Source: Chroococcidiopsidaceae cyanobacterium CP_BM_RX_35 (lineage in GTDB: Bacteria; Cyanobacteriota; Cyanobacteriia; Cyanobacteriales; Chroococcidiopsidaceae). From it: 12,852 bases of DNA. A model generated the notes under the pieces. The model searched no databases, was not told the origin of the DNA, and saw nothing but the letters and a program-made list of their open reading frames with translations. The stretch is taken from assembly GCA_019242465.1 (NCBI GenBank), contig JAFAVL010000829.1:1-12852 (forward strand), written 5' to 3'. A program made the translations under genes and the position numbers. The first letter of the stretch is position 1, and each line of letters starts with the position of its first letter. Positions 6,873 through 12,852 of the stretch are shown piece after piece.

Positions 6873-7538
6873 ATGCCTCTTTCCGACCCACGCCCTGATC
6901 TGATTGCTGCTGCTCAGCACTTCTACACTCAAGGTTGGATGGTGGGAACGGCTGGAAATCTCTCGGCTCGGCTACCTGAGGGCAGCTTTTGGATTACTGC
7001 TCGTGGAAAATCGAAAGTAAATCTCAACCTAGAAGACTTTGTTCGGGTTCATCTTGATGGACGGATAGAATCCCCTTCTTACCTGAAACCTTCAGCCGAA
7101 ACAGCAATTCACCAAGCTCTCTACACCAGGTTTTCCAACGCCAAAGCATGTTATCACGTTCACTCGGTGGCAGCCAATCTAGTTTCTCGATTTGTGGAAG
7201 CCGACACCCTACCATTACCCCGGTTGGAGATGCTGAAAGGACTCGGTGTATGGGAAGAAAATCCCCATTGCACGCTAGCCATTTTTGCCAACCATCTCGA
7301 TGTGACTCGAATTGCCACAGATATTGACTAACGCTTTCAAGTTGACGAAGTCAACGCAGCTCTCGGAGGCTCCCTCCGGGAGAACGTTGACTTCCCACAG
7401 GTTCCGGCATAGCTGATCCGCAATCACGGATTAACGGTTTGGGCACCTTCTACAGAAGCGGCACGTAATTTTGTCGAACTGCTGGAGTACGTTTTTCGCT
7501 ACATGGTTATTGCCCGTCAGATAAAAATAGAAGGTTAA
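6873..7538 (+). pseudogene. mtnB: Methylthioribulose-1-phosphate dehydratase, two in-frame stops
   Basis: MtnB is a class II aldolase-fold zinc enzyme of methionine salvage. The start DPRPDLIAAAQHFYTQGW, MVGTAGNLSARLP, the metal-binding CYHVHS and MLKGLGVWEENP are all clear. The frame meets TAA at 7329-7331 after IATDID, yet the same frame resumes with RFQ and, after a hairpin insertion, QVPA. A TAG at 7410-7412 sits where Leu is expected. Then LIRNHGLTVWAPSTEAARNF and VFRYMVIARQ run to the proper stop at 7536-7538. The third metal-binding His is in NHGLTVW, so the truncated 153-residue product lacks it and should be inactive. Start: ATG 6873; an in-frame GTG at 6867 is an alternative. No shift of frame is needed along its length, which suggests recent decay. 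Confidence 0.88.
7347..7394. repeat. Hairpin-forming insertion inside mtnB
   Basis: GAAGTCAACG (7347-7356) and CGTTGACTTC (7385-7394) are perfect 10-bp arms. The centre (TCTCGGAGG to CTCCGGGAGA) can also pair imperfectly, giving one long stem of 48 bases. It interrupts the MtnB segment between RFQ and QVPA, where homologues have only a few residues, and keeps the frame. It looks like a small palindromic mobile repeat. Confidence 0.55.
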
Positions 7539-7543
7539 ACCCG

Positions 7544-7846
7544 ATGTCTCAACCAACCGTTCGTGTGGTTGCCCGTTTACTTGCATTTCCTAATTAAGGT
7601 AGAAGCAGCCAAAGCCCTGCTGTTGGGATTAGTGGAACCGACTCGTCAAGAAACGGGATGTATTCAATACGAGCTGCTGCAAAATTAAGCAGACCCGACT
7701 GATTTTACCTTTGTCGAGGAGTGGGACTCTCATGAAGCTCTCTAGACGCACACCTGGCTTCAAACCATATTCAAGCTGCGATCACTCACATTCCAGAACT
7801 AATGGCAGAAGGTCCAGACATTCGCTGCTATACCTTGCTGGTTTAG
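7544..7846 (+). pseudogene. Broken antibiotic-biosynthesis-monooxygenase (ABM) domain protein
   Basis: Starts five bases after mtnB with MSQPTVRVVARLLAFP. After a frameshift near 7590 it continues KVEAAKALLLGLVEPTRQE, TGCIQYELLQN, a TAA at 7686-7688, and ADPTDFTFVEEWDSHEAL. A two-base insertion near 7742 follows, then AHLASNHIQAAITHIPELM and RCYTLLV to a TAG at 7844-7846. The order of motifs (RVVARL, TRQETGCIQYEL, FTFVEEW, HLASNHI) is that of small ABM-fold quinol monooxygenases of about 95-100 residues. With two frameshifts and a stop it is non-functional. It belongs by spacing to the decayed mtn operon; its role there is unknown. Confidence 0.75.
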
Positions 7847-8017
7847 GTTTGCTCCTATGACTGAATCAAGCTGTAAATTTTTCAGAATTTCTCACCACCC
7901 TTTTCTAAAAGAGTTTGTAAAGCAGGTGAAACAAGACTTCTAGAGAAATCCTCACAAGAACAGTCTGTCATTTTACCGACTTGTCCAGAACGCTAGTAAT
8001 TCATAGTGGCAGCTCGC

Positions 8018-8046
8018 TTGGTTGGTCTGTAAGAATCTGTAATAAT
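8018..8046 (+). promoter_or_regulatory. Candidate promoter of cpcB-cpcA
   Basis: TTGGTT (8018-8023) and AATAAT (8041-8046) are separated by 17 bases and would give a leader of about 210 bases. A second possibility is TTGCTT (8053-8058) with AATTAT (8076-8081), also 17 apart. Neither is close enough to consensus to decide without mapping the 5' end. Confidence 0.3.
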
Positions 8047-8155
8047 TTAGACTTGCTTTTTACAAGCAGTTATGTAATTATGACCCTAATCAAATTAATT
8101 ACTGTTTTCCTACCGATTTACAGTAGTTTAAGCAGTGATTGATTTTTTTAATTAG

Positions 8156-8177
8156 CCAAACTGTCATTTCTGTTTGG
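8156..8177. promoter_or_regulatory. Dyad 1 in the cpcB leader
   Basis: CCAAAC (8156-8161) and GTTTGG (8172-8177) are perfect arms around a 10-base spacer. It is either an operator or a hairpin of the transcribed leader, depending on where transcription starts. Confidence 0.4.
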
Positions 8178-8190
8178 AAATAAGTGGAAG

Positions 8191-8214
8191 TTCAACCTTT
8201 ATTCTCTGGTTGAA
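8191..8214. promoter_or_regulatory. Dyad 2 in the cpcB leader
   Basis: TTCAACC (8191-8197) and GGTTGAA (8208-8214) are perfect 7-bp arms around a 10-base spacer, the same architecture as dyad 1 and centred 36 bp from it. It ends 34 bases before the ribosome-binding site. Confidence 0.4.
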
Positions 8215-8261
8215 AGTTACATCATGTTCTCAAACAAATCAACATTTAGGAGAGTGAAAAT

Positions 8262-8783
8262 ATGGTGCTAGATGCCTTTGCCAAGGTTGTCTCTCAAGCC
8301 GATGCACGGGGAGAATTCTTGAGCAATTCTCAGTTGGACGGCCTACTTGGCTTAGTCAGAGATGGTAATAAGCGTGTAGATGTTGTTAACCGCATTACTA
8401 GCAGTTCTTCTACAATCGTCGCCAGTGCCGCTCGCGATTTATTTGCTGAACAACCTCAGCTAATTGCGCCTGGTGGTAATGCCTACACTAACCGTCGTGC
8501 AGCTGCTTGTTTACGGGATCTAGAAATTATCCTGCGCTATGTTACCTATTCGGTTTTTACTGGTGATGCCAGTGTGTTGGAAGATAGAGCCCTCAATGGT
8601 CTGCGTGAAACCTATCAAGCTCTCGGTGTTCCTGGTAATTCGGTTGCTGTTGGTATTCAGAAGCTTAAGGAAGCCTCGATTGCTATTGTCAATGATCCTA
8701 ATGGCATTACCAAAGGGGATTGCAGTTCTTTAACGGCAGAATTATCCAGCTATTTCGACCGCGCTGCTACTGCAGTTAGCTAA
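8262..8783 (+). CDS. cpcB: Phycocyanin beta subunit, low-sulfur (phycocyanin-3 type)
   Basis: A 173-residue C-phycocyanin beta chain (usual length 172), a rod component of the phycobilisome that binds two phycocyanobilins. The chromophore cysteines are Cys83 (RRAAACLRD) and Cys154 (KGDCSS). Asn73 in [11 protein letters not shown] matches the residue methylated in beta subunits. The ends, [18 protein letters not shown] and ASYFDRA-like SYFDRAAT, are typical. There is no methionine except the initiator and no cysteine except the two chromophore ligands: the cysteine usual in DRCLNG is Ala110. This matches the phycocyanin-3 that Calothrix PCC 7601 makes under sulfur limitation. Phycoerythrocyanin beta is excluded by [20 protein letters not shown] lies 7 bases before the ATG. 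cpcA follows 98 bases later. Confidence 0.96.
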   Translation: MVLDAFAKVVSQADARGEFLSNSQLDGLLGLVRDGNKRVDVVNRITSSSSTIVASAARDLFAEQPQLIAPGGNAYTNRRAAACLRDLEIILRYVTYSVFTGDASVLEDRALNGLRETYQALGVPGNSVAVGIQKLKEASIAIVNDPNGITKGDCSSLTAELSSYFDRAATAVS

Positions 8784-8881
8784 TTATTCCGATTGGTCAG
8801 TAGTTAATTTGCCCAACTACTAAAGACCAATACTTGTTCAACCAAAATGTCAAAACAATAGTAGAGAGAGGCGTTAAAACA

Positions 8882-9373
8882 ATGACGAAGACCCCATTAA
8901 CTGAAGCAGTTGCATTCGCTGATGCCCAAGGACGTTTCCTCAGCAGCGCTGAGCTGCAAGTTGCTTTTGGGCGCTTCCGACAGGCATCAGTCACGCTAGA
9001 AGCTGTAAAAACACTGTCTAGTAAGGCTCAAGGTTTGGCTGAAGCTGCTGCAAATGCAGTGTACCAAAAGTTTCCCTACACCACGCAAACTCAGGGTCCT
9101 AACTATGCATCTGATACCCGGGGCAAGGCAAAGTGTGTACGTGATATCGGTTACTACTTGCGAATTATTACCTACGCTCTCGTAGTCGGCGGTACTGGTC
9201 CAATTGATGATTATCTTGTTGCTGGGTTGGATGAAATCAACAGAGCCTTTGAGCTATCTCCTAGCTGGTACATTGAAGCTCTGAAATACATCAAGACAAA
9301 CCATGGTTTAACAGGTGATCCTGCTGTTGAAGCAAACTCCTACATTGACTATGTGATCAATGCTCTGACTTAG
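8882..9373 (+). CDS. cpcA: Phycocyanin alpha subunit, low-sulfur (phycocyanin-3 type)
   Basis: A 163-residue C-phycocyanin alpha chain (usual 162), the partner of the preceding beta chain in the (alpha-beta) rod disc. The single phycocyanobilin site is Cys85 in [34 protein letters not shown] and [19 protein letters not shown] are near-consensus. I start at the ATG at 8882 because it gives the family N-terminus and follows GAGAGAGG; the frame is open back to 8834 but that extension is not part of the family. The initiator is the only Met and Cys85 the only Cys; Ala99 replaces the Cys of the usual TYCLVAGG. No rod linker genes, cpcD or lyase genes follow, unlike standard cpc operons, so it would have to use linkers and lyases encoded elsewhere. 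Confidence 0.96.
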   Translation: MTKTPLTEAVAFADAQGRFLSSAELQVAFGRFRQASVTLEAVKTLSSKAQGLAEAAANAVYQKFPYTTQTQGPNYASDTRGKAKCVRDIGYYLRIITYALVVGGTGPIDDYLVAGLDEINRAFELSPSWYIEALKYIKTNHGLTGDPAVEANSYIDYVINALT

Positions 9374-9491
9374 CATGTATCTTACAGTTTTGTACTCACA
9401 AAACACATTAGAAGTTTCACTTGCAAATGCGTCTAGCTGTTTGCGTAGCAAGTCTGAGGTTAAGAGATTTGTCAAATTATAGGCATCAAGC

Positions 9492-9526
9492 TGCAATAGG
9501 CTAAGATGCCTATTGCACAAGTTTTT
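9492..9526 (+). terminator. Rho-independent terminator after cpcA
   Basis: TGCAATAGGC (9492-9501) and GCCTATTGCA (9508-9517) form a perfect 10-bp stem with a 6-base loop, followed after four bases by GTTTTT. It lies 119 bases past the cpcA stop. A competing hairpin, ATAGGCATC (9479-9487) with GATGCCTAT (9505-9513), overlaps its right arm. Confidence 0.75.
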
Positions 9527-9588
9527 CCTTCATTTTACTTTCTATGCAAACGGCTTTTCTTGAAAAAATTTATTAAGTGAAGGATCGA

Positions 9589-9867
9589 ATGTATTCTCAA
9601 TTAGGGAAAATGAAATGGCAGCAAGGCATATTGTATCTAAAGCCATTGCGTCAACCTCGATTTGATCCGTTCTACGACTTTCCAGACATTGTAGGAAACG
9701 CAGAGGTTGAATATATAAGTAACATGCTGAAAGTCGATGAAAATATCGAGCAATCTACAGGACAAAAACAGCGGTCTATAAAACTGTCTACTGGAATTGG
9801 CACGTACTTTAAGTTACTTAAAAAGGGTTGGCAAGTGGTCGGCACTGGTCTGCTCAAGGGTGGTTGA
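9589..9867 (+). CDS. Small hypothetical protein downstream of cpcA
   Basis: A 92-residue protein starting MYSQLGKMKWQQGILYLK, preceded by AAGGA four bases before the ATG; an in-frame GTG at 9577 is less likely. The N-terminal half is basic and aromatic (LRQPRFDPFYDFPDIVG), the middle is acidic and polar, and the end is hydrophobic (GTYFKLLKKGWQVVGTGLL). It has no signal peptide, no clear membrane segment and no cysteine. I do not recognise the family. It is separated from cpcA by a strong terminator, so any co-expression would need read-through or its own promoter. Its end faces the DUF202 gene. Confidence 0.55.
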   Translation: MYSQLGKMKWQQGILYLKPLRQPRFDPFYDFPDIVGNAEVEYISNMLKVDENIEQSTGQKQRSIKLSTGIGTYFKLLKKGWQVVGTGLLKGG

Positions 9868-9918
9868 TACGAAAAAGGTACAACTAGCTACTGCATCAAT
9901 TGACAACAGAGGACTGTG

Positions 9919-10320
9919 TCAGGAATTTGGGGCTGTGAACAGGAAATAGAGCACCCCTGATCCGATGAGCATCACACAGAAGCTGAAGAGGAGCACCCAC
10001 GAGCCGTTGGGTTCGTAAGTATCCTCATCAATGGCGCGACGAATACCAAAGTAATGTACGGTTGAGAGCAACACTGTCAGCAAACCTACCAAAGCAAAAA
10101 GTAAACCCAACTGCCAGGCCTGACCTGTCCGAGGCAGATGGGGTGGGAGCAAGTAGCGCAGTCGCACGATAACTACCCCAAAGCCCATCATCGCCACTGC
10201 AGTTCGCATCCATGCTAAGTAGGTGCGTTCATTCGCCAGATGGTCGCGCACCTGTAACGGATTCTGTTGCTTTTCCCTATTTGGTTCACTCAAAACATTC
10301 TTTCTAGGCTCCGTCTGCAA
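9919..10320 (-). CDS. DUF202 (YidH-like) membrane protein
   Basis: A 133-residue protein of the DUF202 family, function unknown. The hallmark VRDHLANERTYLAWMRTA leads into the first membrane helix (GFGVVIVRLRYLL). The second (LGLLFALVGLLTVLLSTVHYF) and the third near the C-terminus (WVLLFSFCVMLIGSGVLYFLF) complete the three-helix topology. I chose the TTG at 10320 because AAAGGAG lies upstream of it; the frame is open from a TTG at 10353, which has no ribosome-binding site. It lies 91 bases downstream of the secreted-protein gene on the same strand and may be co-transcribed with it. Confidence 0.8.
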   Translation of the reverse strand: MQTEPRKNVLSEPNREKQQNPLQVRDHLANERTYLAWMRTAVAMMGFGVVIVRLRYLLPPHLPRTGQAWQLGLLFALVGLLTVLLSTVHYFGIRRAIDEDTYEPNGSWVLLFSFCVMLIGSGVLYFLFTAPNS

Positions 10321-10411
10321 CTCTCCTTCTCCTTTCTTCAGTCCGGTTTTCAATAACCAGAATATTTCTTAGTAGCATTGGGTTAAAGCCTTTTCTACTA
10401 ACCAATGTGTT

Positions 10412-11227
10412 TTAATATCTGTTATAAAAGCCTCTCCTCGGCAAAATTGGCTGTCCCTGTGTTTGAGACTGGAGCTGTGACTTTGGCTGTGATTGTAATT
10501 GAGGCTTTATTTCAGGAGGGATATTGAATTCATCTGCAGATGGCTCTGAGTTTCTACTCGCAGCTAACTGACTAGCATTAGCTATCTTGATAGCAGGCGC
10601 ATTTACAACTCGTGAATCTATAACTGCCTGCGACACCTTTGGGACAAACCAATTCGCTTCACCGGACTTTAAAACTTCATTTGGAGGAACATTGAATTCA
10701 ACTGTGCTAGTGGCTAGATTAGCCTTAACAACTAATTTCGTTCCGTCAGCTATCTTAACAGCAACAGGTCCTCTCAGTTCTTGGCTTTGTCTATCAGAAC
10801 TTATAGTTGTTGCTTTGGCATCACTTGGTAGATAAACTCCATCACAATCCCAGTTCTTTTTAGTTGTCTGACCATCAGCTAAAAAATACAGGGAATTCTT
10901 GTATGAGTAATCATCAGAATCTGGTTTTGGACCGTAGACAGCTAGTGTCTTTCTTGTCTCATTTTGACACTGACCCCAATTTAGTCCTGCTTCTAAAGTA
11001 TATTTTTGAAACTCTAGCTCGTCAATTTTTTTCTGAACTTCTTCTGGTGTATAATTCTCTATCTGAACTTTAGAATCTTTTGTTTTTTGGAAAGTATTTA
11101 AAGCTTGTGTCACCTCTATGTAATCAGGATTTTTGGTAAATTTCGGCTTATCGGCAAATGAAGGCTGAGCAAACACCAGATTTACCAGAAATATCAAGAA
11201 TATTAAAAGAGATTTAAACAGATTCAA
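10412..11227 (-). CDS. Methionine-free secreted protein, unknown family
   Basis: A 271-residue protein. I chose the TTG at 11227 because AAGGAG ends 7 bases before it and because it gives a clean signal peptide: MNLFKS, a long hydrophobic run, then AQPSFA with cleavage near residue 25. The frame is open from a TTG at 11281, but that extension has no ribosome-binding site. The mature part begins with a charged helical region (about 35-75). A middle domain has the only two cysteines (GQCQ and WDCDG, likely a disulfide), then repeated beta-like segments: ADGTKLVVKANL, EFNVPP, EFNIPP. The tail is Gln/Ser/Pro-rich (QLQSQPKSQLQSQTQ). There is no methionine after the start. I do not recognise the family; export to periplasm or surface is likely. 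Confidence 0.7.
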   Translation of the reverse strand: MNLFKSLLIFLIFLVNLVFAQPSFADKPKFTKNPDYIEVTQALNTFQKTKDSKVQIENYTPEEVQKKIDELEFQKYTLEAGLNWGQCQNETRKTLAVYGPKPDSDDYSYKNSLYFLADGQTTKKNWDCDGVYLPSDAKATTISSDRQSQELRGPVAVKIADGTKLVVKANLATSTVEFNVPPNEVLKSGEANWFVPKVSQAVIDSRVVNAPAIKIANASQLAASRNSEPSADEFNIPPEIKPQLQSQPKSQLQSQTQGQPILPRRGFYNRY

Positions 11228-11662
11228 AGCGGTTCTCCTTTTTGAAGATAAAATAAAACTGGGGTAGTCAATGCTTTTCAAAGACTATCTACCTTTATGG
11301 GTTTGGACAGTAATTACATCGCTATTGCTGTTAATTCTTAGTTGAGACGTACAAATACAATAAGTTTTAAAACTTTAAAAATCCTTTCAGCCAGAGCTGA
11401 ATTTTAGTTCTCTAGCTATTCATCCAGTTCAAGACTTATTAGTGGGTACATTTGTTACTCGCGCTCCATTGGCAACACTGTTGCTAAGTGTTCTTCGGCT
11501 CTACTACATCAGAACTCTTACAGCAAGCCTTAGTAGAGACACAGGGCTATTAAATTTACTATAAATCGCTGGGATTTGCGTACTTTGAAAATGTTAGGTT
11601 AAAGCTAAGATATCTAAAACCCTCCAAAAGGCAGAACCTTAACGACTACTGACTTCTCCAAG
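11228..11662. other. Non-coding stretch between the secreted-protein gene and the PAP2 remnant
   Basis: No supportable gene. There is a short odd palindrome GCAACA-C-TGTTGC at 11472-11484. A Leu-rich open frame of about 60 codons on the + strand (about 11374-11562) has no start or recognisable motif. The promoter of the - strand secreted-protein gene should lie near 11240-11330. Confidence 0.45.
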
Positions 11663-11931
11663 TTATGCTTTTGGGTAGAGGTAATTCGGAAACACCCCCC
11701 AAAACGACCCAAACTTAGTCAGGGTCACTGTAAAAATATCCAATTGCGGTGAGCTGTCGCATAAATTGCCAATAGAATGGGCAGATCCCATGAGAAGCCA
11801 GCTTCATTCTTCCATATCTCCAGTGCTAGCCCCTCAAACACCTGAAAAGGTAAATAGACTCCGATCAATAGCATCAGCAGAGAACGCCAATGGGCAATGA
11901 ACAGCTGCTTGAGAAAGCTATTCCAGATAAT
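11663..11931 (-). pseudogene. Probable PAP2-family phosphatase remnant (N-terminal part)
   Basis: A start-less frame of 68 codons (11931-11728) reads WNSFLKQLFIAHWRSLLMLL, then IGVYLPFQVFEGLALEIW and GFSWDLPILLAIYATA. After a one-base shift near 11750 it continues PQLDIFTVTLTKFGSFWGVFP and stops at 11663. The membrane helix, the WDLPILLAI-ATA-PQLDIF pattern and the following TLTKFG-WGVFP recall the N-terminal region of cyanobacterial PAP2-superfamily membrane phosphatases. The catalytic part is missing. The family assignment is from memory of the pattern and is uncertain; that it is a broken membrane-protein gene is better supported. Confidence 0.5.
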
Positions 11932-11960
11932 CTATAGCAAAAAGCAGAAGGATCAAGAAA

Positions 11961-12728
11961 ATGTTAAGTGGTCTTCAACTTACTGCAGTGGGATTTGCCT
12001 CCTTAGCTGCGGGTGTAGTCAATGCCCTGGCAGGGGGTGGCAGCCTGATTACATTTCCGGTGCTTGTTGCTGTAGGAGTTCCATCTGTGTCAGCCAATGT
12101 GACCAATACAGTAGCGCTTTGTCCAGGCTACTTGGGAGCCACACTTGCACAATGGAACGAACTGAGGGGACAAAAAAGGCGGATGTGGCTCATGCTCCCA
12201 ACAAGTATCTGCGGTGGACTCATTGGAGGCATCTTGTTACTAAACACCAGTCAACGGTTGTTCGATTTGTTAGTTCCCTTCCTGATTCTGCTAGCCTCAG
12301 GTTTACTGGCATTTCAGGAGCCTATGCGGGCTTGGCTAAATCGGAGTACCGCGCGGTCCAACCCCAGGCTAATGTCCGAGCAATGGGCGGTGCTGCCGAT
12401 TGGCATCGCTGCCATCTATGGCGGCTATTTCGGTGCTGGGTTGAGCGTGATCGAACTAGCTGTGCTGGGTCTACTGCTGAACGACACGTTAACTCGGTTA
12501 AATGCGCTGAAGCAGTTTATCTCATTTGTCGTCAACGTTGCTGCGGCGCTCTTCTTCGTATTCACAGGCAAAGTGGTGTGGTCGGCGGCGCTATTAGTAG
12601 CTGTAGGGTCTCTAATCGGCGGGATATTAGGTGGACGACTGGCAGGACGCATCAAGCCATCTCTGTTGCGCCGGACGGTGGTTGTGCTCGGTATTGTGAT
12701 AGCTGTAATTTACCTGGTGCACTTGTAG
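11961..12728 (+). CDS. TauE/SafE (TSUP) family permease
   Basis: A 255-residue inner-membrane protein of the TSUP family, members of which export sulfite or sulfoacetate or move related anions. The N-terminal half has [23 protein letters not shown], the family signature. The same architecture recurs in the second half (about 147-190: [20 protein letters not shown]), giving two homologous four-helix halves. A basic loop, [10 protein letters not shown] at about 126-135, separates them. It ends with [26 protein letters not shown] lies before the ATG. Substrate cannot be read from the sequence, since many TSUP proteins are uncharacterised. It is not depleted in Cys or Met. Confidence 0.87.
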   Translation: MLSGLQLTAVGFASLAAGVVNALAGGGSLITFPVLVAVGVPSVSANVTNTVALCPGYLGATLAQWNELRGQKRRMWLMLPTSICGGLIGGILLLNTSQRLFDLLVPFLILLASGLLAFQEPMRAWLNRSTARSNPRLMSEQWAVLPIGIAAIYGGYFGAGLSVIELAVLGLLLNDTLTRLNALKQFISFVVNVAAALFFVFTGKVVWSAALLVAVGSLIGGILGGRLAGRIKPSLLRRTVVVLGIVIAVIYLVHL

Positions 12729-12750
12729 CAATGAGGCAATGCAGCAACGC

Positions 12751-12852
12751 TCAAACGGTCCCATGGGACTGCCACTCGCTAATAACTTTCATGATCGTCA
12801 TGTTGGGTTCGATTTTGCCAAAGCTCACTTCCAGCCCTTCTGCACGCAAAAT
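12751..12852 (-). CDS. C-terminal end of an unidentified gene leaving the window
   Basis: On the - strand a frame enters from the right edge and ends at a TGA at 12751-12753, giving 33 residues: ILRAEGLEVSFGKIEPNM followed by TIMKVISEWQSHGTV. The frame is open throughout and reads like a real protein end, convergent with the TSUP gene. I do not recognise the family. Confidence 0.5.
   Translation of the reverse strand: MLRAEGLEVSFGKIEPNMTIMKVISEWQSHGTV

Larger units (their letters stand above)
7847..8261. other. AT-rich leader region of the phycocyanin operon
   Basis: No gene is visible in these 415 bases. The stretch contains a candidate promoter, two spaced dyads and the ribosome-binding site GGAGAG (8249-8254), 7 bases before the cpcB ATG. 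A long leader is usual for phycobiliprotein operons. Confidence 0.6.

Noticed and set aside
8834..8881. Sixteen-residue extension of CpcA
   Set aside because: Not part of the conserved family N-terminus; the ATG at 8882 has the ribosome-binding site.
11374..11562. Leu-rich open frame of about 60 codons on the + strand
   Set aside because: No start codon in context, no recognisable motif; probably chance in AT-rich DNA.
1..12852. tRNA, rRNA or CRISPR arrays
   Set aside because: No cloverleaf, rRNA-like conserved block or regularly spaced repeat series was seen on either strand by eye.

Overview
The window comes from a cyanobacterium. It encodes a two-subunit phycocyanin (cpcB-cpcA), contains a HIP1 octamer GCGATCGC (3410-3417), and its other genes fit cyanobacterial families (DUF1003, NIL domain, DUF202, TSUP). 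The phycocyanin resembles the low-sulfur phycocyanin-3 of Calothrix PCC 7601, so a filamentous species is plausible but not proven.

Layout. (1) 1-1355: a DUF1003 membrane protein and a small secreted protein on the + strand. (2) 4565-1368, - strand: an apparent three-gene operon encoding a Tat-exported type I sulfatase, a formylglycine-generating enzyme (FGE) that would mature it, and a protein with two NIL domains. Upstream of it lie a perfect 20-bp palindrome and a pair of direct repeats. (3) 4860-6625: an IS200/IS605 remnant abutted by a frameshifted IS701-like element with perfect 19-bp terminal inverted repeats. (4) 6626-7846: decayed methionine-salvage genes (mtnX fragment, mtnB with two in-frame stops) and a broken ABM-type monooxygenase gene. 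(5) 8262-9373: cpcB-cpcA with a dyad-rich leader and a strong terminator. (6) 9589-11227: an unrecognised small protein, a DUF202 protein and a methionine-free secreted protein. (7) 11663-12852: a PAP2-like remnant, a TauE/SafE-type permease and the end of a gene that leaves the window.

The unifying theme is sulfur economy. Both phycocyanin subunits have no methionine except the initiator and no cysteine except those that bind chromophores. The sulfatase goes further: after its twin-arginine signal start it has no methionine, and its only cysteine is the one in CTPTR that becomes formylglycine. The FGE that acts on it keeps a normal complement of Cys and Met. The NIL protein and the secreted protein at 10412-11227 are also very poor in sulfur residues. 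NIL domains are known as methionine-binding regulatory domains in MetN, and TSUP proteins can move sulfur oxyanions. My reading is a sulfur-starvation island: sulfate-ester scavenging plus a low-sulfur light-harvesting protein, beside a decayed methionine-salvage operon. The composition is seen directly; the shared regulation is inference.
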